A stretch of DNA of 64,000 bases from Myxococcales bacterium UBA1660 (GTDB lineage Bacteria; Myxococcota_A; Polyangia; Polyangiales; Houyiibacteriaceae). The notes under the pieces are model-generated. The model was not told the origin of the DNA. It did no database searches and saw only the letters and a program-made list of their open reading frames with translations. Both the position numbers and the translations under genes were made by a program. The stretch spans positions 1 to 64,000 of the forward strand of contig DCLA01000086.1 of NCBI GenBank assembly GCA_002320815.1, written 5' to 3'. Positions 58,695 through 64,000 of this stretch are shown here, one piece after another (positions within the stretch are counted from its first letter, which is position 1; every line of letters begins with the position of its first letter).

Positions 58695-59981
58695 CTACCG
58701 CCGGGAGCGGATCCGCTGGGCGCCGCCGATCAGGATTAGCGCGGCGGGCAGCCCGAAGAGGAACGCGAAGGTGCGGCTGCGGTGCTCGGGGCCGAGGAGA
58801 TCGATCTCGGCCGGCGGCGGCAGCGGAGCCACCGGCCGGCGGGCCTCGTCGTCCTCCACCAACCACTCCAGAATCCGGCGCGCGAGCGCCGCCTCGCCGG
58901 GGCGCCGGAGCCCCTCGTCGCCGAGGAGGTCGGCGTCGCCGAGCACCACGGCGCGGCCCTCGCGCTCCAGGCCCGCGCGGGGAACGAAGGCGCGGGTGGT
59001 CATCACCGCCTGCTCGCGGAGGGGTTCTCCGACACCGCGCGCGCCGTCGCCGTCCGCGTCGGGGTAGGCGCGGGGGATCCACAGCGGCGCCACGGCGCGG
59101 GCTTCGCCCAATCGCGCGAAGCCGCGGGCCCCGTCCACGGTGAGCGGCGCCGGGAGCTCGGCGGTCAGGGGATGCGCCCCGGAGGCCTGGGCGCGGAGCC
59201 GCTCGTCGCCCTCGGGGCCCCGGAGCAATCCGGGCTGGGCTCGGACGCCGAGGCTGGTCAGGAGCGGCGCATCGGGGGCGCGCTCGAAGACGGCGAGGAG
59301 CCGGCCGCCCTCGCGCATGAAGCGGCTCAGGGCCCGGCTCTCGGTCTCGCGGCCGGGACCCGCGGGATCGAGCCAGACGACCAAGGGGCGCTCCGCCGCC
59401 GGGATCGCGCGGGCGAGGTCCCAGGAGCGCACCTCCAACCCGGCTCCCGCGAGCAAGGCGCGGAGGCGCGCCTGGGGCTCCCGCTCGCCGTGCCCCGCGA
59501 CGAAGAGGGCCAGGCGCGGCGGCGCGAGGGCGCGGCCGAGGGCGGCGACCACCTCGCCATCGAGCCGCGCGAAGGAGCGCCGGGCCACGGCGGGTCGAGT
59601 GCCGACCACGACGCGCTCGCTCGCGCCCCGCGTGGCGACGACCAGGACCCCGGCGCCGACGACCTCGTGCTCGCGTTCGAGGGCGGGCTCGCGCCCCGGG
59701 GTCACCCGACTTACGCGGACGCGCTGCCCGGCGAGCGCCGCGAGCCAGGGCTCCAGGCGGGCCCAGATGGGATCGCGCTCGTCGAAGAACGCCAGGAGCT
59801 CGACATCGGTGCCCGAGTCGCGGAAGGCGGCCACGGTCGCCGGCGCGGGCGCGCTCAACGCCGCGAGGGACACGTCGGCACGCCACTCCGCCGCGCGGGC
59901 TCCGGCCCAGAGCGCGCAGGCGACGAGCGCCGCGAGGACCACGCCCAGGGCGCTACGCCGGCGCCGACTCAGTGGCCCCAT
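58695..59981 (-). CDS. GldG-like component of an ABC exporter
   Basis: 428 residues. An N-terminal helix (about 8-28), a large extracytoplasmic domain (about 30-395) and a C-terminal helix (about 405-423) make the GldG/ABC-type uncharacterised transport layout. The domain contains F-V-A-G-H-G-E and L-G-D-A-D-L-L motifs seen in such proteins. It is the third gene of a GldA-like, GldF-like, GldG-like set. Its start at 59981 overlaps the permease stop by 13 bases, giving tight coupling. Confidence 0.82.
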   Translation of the reverse strand: MGPLSRRRRSALGVVLAALVACALWAGARAAEWRADVSLAALSAPAPATVAAFRDSGTDVELLAFFDERDPIWARLEPWLAALAGQRVRVSRVTPGREPALEREHEVVGAGVLVVATRGASERVVVGTRPAVARRSFARLDGEVVAALGRALAPPRLALFVAGHGEREPQARLRALLAGAGLEVRSWDLARAIPAAERPLVVWLDPAGPGRETESRALSRFMREGGRLLAVFERAPDAPLLTSLGVRAQPGLLRGPEGDERLRAQASGAHPLTAELPAPLTVDGARGFARLGEARAVAPLWIPRAYPDADGDGARGVGEPLREQAVMTTRAFVPRAGLEREGRAVVLGDADLLGDEGLRRPGEAALARRILEWLVEDDEARRPVAPLPPPAEIDLLGPEHRSRTFAFLFGLPAALILIGGAQRIRSRR

Positions 59982-60679
59982 CGGCGCTCCTCTTGCCCGG
60001 CGACGGTGAGGGCGACGGCCACGAGGGCGATGGCCGCGAAGAACGCGAGGTCGGCGCCATCGACGACGCCCCGGCGGAGGGTGTCGAGGTGCGACCACAC
60101 GGGGCCCGCTTCGCTCAGCACCCCGCGTACACCCGCGGGGACGTGGTCGGCGGCGAGGGGCGCCAGTTCCAGCGCGCCGAGGAGCGCCCCGGCGGCCAGG
60201 ACCCCACCGAGACCGAGCCGCGCCACCGCGGCCCGCGCGAGGGTCACCGCGACGAGGCCGACCCCGAAGAGCCCCAGCGCTCCGGCGACCAGGTGCCCGG
60301 TCCCGATGGCACCGCTCGTGGCGACGAGGAGCGGGACCGGGAGGGAGACCAGGACCGCCAGCGCGAGCCACCCGAGATCGGCCGCGAGGCGGCCGGCCAC
60401 CACGGCGCCGGTGCGGACGGCGCTGGTGCGCCAGAGCAGGGCCGCGTGGGCGTCGCGGGCGCTCAGGGCCACCAGCGCCAAGGCGCCGATCTCCATGCCG
60501 TAGCCGGCGTGGTGCAGGTCGATGGCCAACGCCGCTTCCGCGGTGCGCCGCTCGTCCAGGGCGAAGGCGACGCCGTGGATGGCCTGCACCAGGGCCAGGG
60601 CCCCGAGGAGGAGCCACCCCGCGCCTTCGCCGAAGAGCGCGGCGAGCTCCCGGCGAGCGATCGCGCCGGCGGCCCTCAC
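59969..60679 (-). CDS. ABC-2 permease, GldF-like
   Basis: 236 residues with six predicted helices. It begins with GTG at 60679, overlapping the ATPase stop by 4 bases (GTGA), and carries a R-R-E-L-A-A-L-F amphipathic start typical of ABC-2 permeases. In gliding Bacteroidetes the equivalent set supports motility, but in myxobacteria such sets occur without known function. Confidence 0.82.
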   Translation of the reverse strand: MRAAGAIARRELAALFGEGAGWLLLGALALVQAIHGVAFALDERRTAEAALAIDLHHAGYGMEIGALALVALSARDAHAALLWRTSAVRTGAVVAGRLAADLGWLALAVLVSLPVPLLVATSGAIGTGHLVAGALGLFGVGLVAVTLARAAVARLGLGGVLAAGALLGALELAPLAADHVPAGVRGVLSEAGPVWSHLDTLRRGVVDGADLAFFAAIALVAVALTVAGQEERRWGH

Positions 60680-61368
60680 GGCGTCTCCCCACGCAGGAGG
60701 GACTCCAGCCGGGTCGCGTCGGCGTCCCGTTCGTCGGCGAGGAGGTTCCCGGCGCTCAGGACCAGGAAGCGGTCGGCGATGCGGGTCAGCTCGACCAGCC
60801 GGTGCGAGGAGAGGATCACCGTGGCCTCGAGGCCGGCGAGGAGCTCGCCCAGCTCGGCCACCTGGACCGGGTCGAGCCCGGAGGTCGGCTCGTCGAGGAG
60901 GAGGAGCTGGGGCCGGTGGACCAGCGCCTGGGCGAGCCCCACCCGCTGCCGGTACCCGTGGGAGAGGGTGGCGATGCGCGCGCCCGGGTCGGTGAGGCCG
61001 CATCGGTCGGCGACCTCCGCGGCCGCCCGCGCGGGATCGGCGAGGCCGCGGAGAGCGGCCACGTGCTCCAGAAAGGCGCCGACGCGCATCCGCTCGTGGA
61101 CCGGCGGCCGCTCGGGGACGTAGCCGATCTGCGCGCGCCACCCGGGGGCGACCGTGGGCTGGGCGCCGAAGAGCCGCAGGGAGCCCGCGCTGGGATCGAG
61201 GAGCCCGGCGAGCAGACGCAGCAGGGTGCTCTTGCCGGCGCCGTTGCGGCCGACCAGGCCGACCCGCTCGCCCGCGTCGAGCGTGAAGGTGACGTCGCGC
61301 AGCGCCACACGCGGGCCGAAGGAGCGGCCGAGCGCCTGGGCCGCGACCACGGGTGTCGCTGCCGTCAT
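60676..61368 (-). CDS. ABC transporter ATPase, GldA-like
   Basis: 230 residues. Walker A is G-R-N-G-A-G-K-S-T, the signature L-S-H-G-Y-R-Q-R-V-G, Walker B L-L-L-L-D-E-P-T, and the H-loop S-S-H-R. It is the ATPase of the adjacent permease/GldG-like pair. ATG at 61368; the TPR-PEGA gene begins upstream on the same strand with 7 bases between them. Confidence 0.93.
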   Translation of the reverse strand: MTAATPVVAAQALGRSFGPRVALRDVTFTLDAGERVGLVGRNGAGKSTLLRLLAGLLDPSAGSLRLFGAQPTVAPGWRAQIGYVPERPPVHERMRVGAFLEHVAALRGLADPARAAAEVADRCGLTDPGARIATLSHGYRQRVGLAQALVHRPQLLLLDEPTSGLDPVQVAELGELLAGLEATVILSSHRLVELTRIADRFLVLSAGNLLADERDADATRLESLLRGETP

Positions 61369-61375
61369 GGGGGGG

Positions 61376-62089
61376 CTACCAGGAGACGAGGGGCATCGCG
61401 CCGGCGCCAGTGTCGTCGTCGACGATGGTGAGGACCACCAGCGTGACCCCGATGGCCGCGACGACCCCGAGGGCGGTCCAGAAGCGCCAGTCCTTGGCCA
61501 CCGGTCGCGCCGCGGCGCGCTCGAAGAGGTTGGGGCCCGAGTCCGCGGTCGCGGCGGTGGGGCGCGCCGAGTGGGTCTGGCCGACGTTCACGGTGATCAC
61601 CTCTTCGGCGACCGGCTGGTCGCCCTCCAGGACGGTGACCCGGTGGGTGCCGGCCAGCACCCGGGTGGGGCGCTGGGGCTCGGCGAGGGGGTAGCCGTCG
61701 ATCTCCACGTGGCGACCTTCGGTGATCTCCGCCTCCACCCGGACCTGCCCGCCCCGCTCGGTCATGTGGGTCTGGAGCTCCCGGGCCTGGGCCTTCAGCT
61801 CCGGGGGCGAGGCCGGGTCGGCCAGGAGGAGCTCGAGCTCCGCGTCGGCCTCGGGGTACTGGCCCAGCTCGAAGAGGTTGAGCGCGAGGTTGTAGCGGAC
61901 GGCGGGAGCGGACCGGATGGCCAGCACCGCCCGGAAGGTCTCGACGGCCTCGTCGTAGCGCCGCGCCTCGTGCTGCTCGACGCCTTCGCCGAAGAGATCT
62001 CGCGCGCGCGCCACGTCCTCGTCGGAACCCTGAGCGACTGCGATCGAGGGCGCGAGGAGGAGAGCGAGGAGGGGGAGGTGACGGCGCAT
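61376..62089 (-). CDS. TPR-PEGA periplasmic protein
   Basis: 237 residues. A signal peptide (about 1-19) leads to TPR-like helices (about 22-110), a PEGA-like beta domain (about 112-175, with H-V-E-I-D-G-Y and G-T-H-R-V-T-V), and a C-terminal membrane helix (about 202-222). Such proteins are common in myxobacteria and may bind cell-wall or surface structures. ATG at 62089. It precedes the Gld-like ABC genes by 7 bases and is divergent from the pseudokinase. Confidence 0.85.
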   Translation of the reverse strand: MRRHLPLLALLLAPSIAVAQGSDEDVARARDLFGEGVEQHEARRYDEAVETFRAVLAIRSAPAVRYNLALNLFELGQYPEADAELELLLADPASPPELKAQARELQTHMTERGGQVRVEAEITEGRHVEIDGYPLAEPQRPTRVLAGTHRVTVLEGDQPVAEEVITVNVGQTHSARPTAATADSGPNLFERAAARPVAKDWRFWTALGVVAAIGVTLVVLTIVDDDTGAGAMPLVSW

Positions 62090-62144
62090 GGCTGGGCATC
62101 CTACAATCGCTGCGAATGGGATCCCACCTCCACGCGGCTCGGCC

Positions 62145-64000
62145 ATGAGCTTCAGCGACCGATACGAGCTCGGCGTGCCGCTGGGCCGCAACCCCGCGGG
62201 CATCGTCTACCAGGCGACCCGCACCGAGGACGGAGCGACCGTCGCGCTCGCCGTGGCCGACGGCCAGGGGCTGATGGACGAGGCGCTCTTCGAGAAGGTG
62301 CGCGCCCGCTTCCGCAAGGACCTCGGCGCGCTCACCCGGGTGAAGGCCGATCAGATCCCGCAGGTCCACGAGGTGGACGAGGACGACGCCGGCAACCCCT
62401 ACGCGGCGATGGCGCTGGTGGAGGGCGAGAGCCTCGGCGTGATGATCGACGAGGGCATCGACCTGGAGACCCTGGCCAGCGCGGTGGACGGAGCCCTGCG
62501 CGCGCTCGAGGCCGCGCACCGGGTGCGGGTGGTCCACGGGGACCTCGAGCCGGGCAACGTGCTGGTCGACGACGACGGCTCGGTGAAGGTCGTCGGCTTC
62601 GGGCTCGGTCGCGCCCTGGCCTTCGGCGACGGCTGGGGCACGGACGGCGACGAGCCCACCCTGGTGGCGCGATCGGGCGCCTTTCGGCCGCCCGACGCGG
62701 GGACCGACGCGCCCCACGACGCGCGGGACGACCTCTACGCCATCGGCGCCATCCTCCACCTGGGGCTCTCGGGCGAGCTGCCCGAGGCGGGCCGCTCGAT
62801 CGCCGAGGTGAAGCCGCGGCTGGCCGCTTCACTCACCCAGCTCGTGGACCGCGCGCTGCACGCCTCGCCGGCCAAGCGCTACGCCAGCGCGTGGGCGATG
62901 CGGACGGCGCTCAACGCGGCGGTGCGGATGAGCCAGAAGGGCGAGAAGCCCTCCATCCGGCCGCCCGCGACGCAGCCCTACGGCAAGACCGCGGTGCCCA
63001 AGGCCCCGGCGGTTCCGGCGGTCATCCGGACGGCGCCGCCGCCGCCGCCGCCGGCCGCGGTCCGCAGCTCCGCGCCTCCGCCGCGCCCCTCGGCTCCGCC
63101 GCCGCGCCCCTCGGCTCCGCCTCCGCCGCCGCGCGCCCAGAAGACCCTGCGGGGCGTTCCGGCGCCGTCGAAGCGCACGTTGCCCGGGGTCCCTTCGCCC
63201 TCGGGGGTGGCCGCGGCGAAGGGAACGTCGTCGGACGCGCCGCCGAAGGCTAGCGCGTCCCCTTCCGCGCCTAGCGCGCCTGGCGCGCCGAAGCTGAGCA
63301 AGCGGACCCTCGACGGGGTCGCGCCGCCGATCCTCGACGACGCGGACCTGGAAGACGCGGACCTCGAAGCCGTCGCCGAGGACGACGACGCCCCCGTGGT
63401 CGGCCTCGCCGCTCCGTCGAGCGAGATGGACCGGACCCTCGACGAGGGCGCCGGGCGCCCGAGCGACTCCATCCCGCCCCCGGTCGTCGGCGTCGGGGCG
63501 CCCAGCATCTCCGAGCTCCCGGACGAGCCGGCCCGGGCCGAGTCGGCGGACGACCCCGCGGAAGCCGCGCCGGCCGACGAGCTCGAGGAAGCCGAGCCGG
63601 CCGAGCGACCCGCCGCGGGCGGCGGCGCCACCTCGATGTTCATGGGCGGGCCGGCCGCCGACCGGAGCGCCGCCTCCCGGCCGCTCCCGGCAGCGGCCGA
63701 CGGCGACGACGACGCGCTCCCGGTGGCGGGAGGTGGCTTCTTGCGCTCGCCGGCGGGGCTCGCCGCGGTGGCCGTCGCGTGTCTCCTGGTCGGGCTCCTC
63801 GTGGGGCGCCTGACCGGTGGCGACGACGAGGTCCCGGCGGCTCCGCCGACGGCCGCGGCGCCCACCGAGGTCGCGGCGGGTCCGGAAGAAGCCGCGCCCA
63901 CCGAAGTCGCGCCCACGGAAGCCGCGCCCGAGGCCGTCGCGGAAGCGAGCGACGAGCCCGAGGAGCGCGAGGTGACCCCGCGGCCCCTGGCGCTCCAGGT
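62145..64000 (+). CDS. Ser/Thr pseudokinase with Pro-rich linker and membrane helix (partial)
   Basis: At least 618 residues; no stop codon before the window ends. Residues 1-260 have the kinase fold, but the key residues are lost. V-A-L-A-V replaces V-A-x-K (no ATP Lys), H-G-D-L-E-P-G-N replaces H-R-D-x-K-x-x-N (Asp and Asn kept), and V-G-F-G replaces D-F-G. It should not be an active kinase. A Pro/Ala-rich, partly repetitive linker and acidic stretches (about 270-530) follow, then a membrane helix (about 537-558) and an Ala/Glu-rich outer part. It probably acts as a scaffold or sensor. ATG at 62145, 55 bases from the divergent TPR-PEGA gene. Confidence 0.88.
   Translation, partial: MSFSDRYELGVPLGRNPAGIVYQATRTEDGATVALAVADGQGLMDEALFEKVRARFRKDLGALTRVKADQIPQVHEVDEDDAGNPYAAMALVEGESLGVMIDEGIDLETLASAVDGALRALEAAHRVRVVHGDLEPGNVLVDDDGSVKVVGFGLGRALAFGDGWGTDGDEPTLVARSGAFRPPDAGTDAPHDARDDLYAIGAILHLGLSGELPEAGRSIAEVKPRLAASLTQLVDRALHASPAKRYASAWAMRTALNAAVRMSQKGEKPSIRPPATQPYGKTAVPKAPAVPAVIRTAPPPPPPAAVRSSAPPPRPSAPPPRPSAPPPPPRAQKTLRGVPAPSKRTLPGVPSPSGVAAAKGTSSDAPPKASASPSAPSAPGAPKLSKRTLDGVAPPILDDADLEDADLEAVAEDDDAPVVGLAAPSSEMDRTLDEGAGRPSDSIPPPVVGVGAPSISELPDEPARAESADDPAEAAPADELEEAEPAERPAAGGGATSMFMGGPAADRSAASRPLPAAADGDDDALPVAGGGFLRSPAGLAAVAVACLLVGLLVGRLTGGDDEVPAAPPTAAAPTEVAAGPEEAAPTEVAPTEAAPEAVAEASDEPEEREVTPRPLALQ

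Noticed and set aside
63020..63130. Recent tandem duplication as a mobile-element mark
   Set aside because: The short repeats encode a Pro/Ala/Ser linker in the pseudokinase, which is normal low-complexity drift.

Overview
The DNA is very GC-rich and densely packed. It carries four eukaryotic-like Ser/Thr kinases plus one apparent pseudokinase, a PP2C-like protein, three adjacent lipoproteins (Ig-like, MopE/metal-binding and thrombospondin-3/VWA types), a PEGA/TPR protein, Gld-like ABC genes and a sigma54 enhancer-binding protein. This mix suggests a large-genome myxobacterium (Myxococcota, Polyangia-like); that is inferred from gene content and base composition only. No rRNA, tRNA, CRISPR array, transposase, phage gene or replication origin was recognised.

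Layout. 0.1-6.7 kb: RND/MMPL exporter; a convergent minus-strand set with a bacterial Cdc48/VAT-type double AAA ATPase, a small unknown protein, an AI-2E-family permease and a possible small acidic protein. 7-11.4 kb: a small repetitive lipoprotein behind a sigma54-like promoter, a kinase fused to four zinc ribbons, a SIR2-TPR protein and a UbiA-type prenyl-phosphate phosphoribosyltransferase. 11.6-19.7 kb: a three-gene lipoprotein operon whose predicted mature N-termini all read C-G-D-D-D. 19.8-25.2 kb: a giant kinase/cyclase-like/ATPase/TPR sensor translationally coupled to a patatin lipase. 25.3-33.3 kb: mixed housekeeping genes (SDR, lipase, MscS, diheme cytochrome, UvrD/Rep helicase), interrupted at 29.6 kb by a compact array of direct and inverted repeats.

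33.6-43.9 kb: a degenerate PP2C-like protein facing a non-RD kinase, a Rho_N-like microprotein, MATE exporter, AraC regulator/aldo-keto reductase pair, a membrane-anchored kinase, and a flotillin (YqiK) with its NfeD-like partner (YqiJ). 44.1-49.7 kb: a catalytic/non-catalytic M16 peptidase pair, a DUF3124 lipoprotein and a KefB-type antiporter whose 3' end overlaps it. 49.8-58.7 kb: hybrid histidine kinase, AcoR-type sigma54 activator, the aldehyde dehydrogenase/DUF779 pair it very probably controls (a -24/-12 promoter and two dyads lie between them), and PEP carboxylase. 58.7-64 kb: a three-gene Gld-like ABC exporter, a TPR-PEGA protein and a pseudokinase that runs off the window.

The region reads as chromosomal backbone with strong signalling content rather than an island. 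The most promising leads are the SIR2-TPR protein, the kinase/pseudophosphatase and pseudokinase loci, the patatin-coupled sensor, the sigma54-ALDH-DUF779 switch and the 29.6-kb repeat array. Long open frames antiparallel to real genes are GC-bias shadows and were left out.
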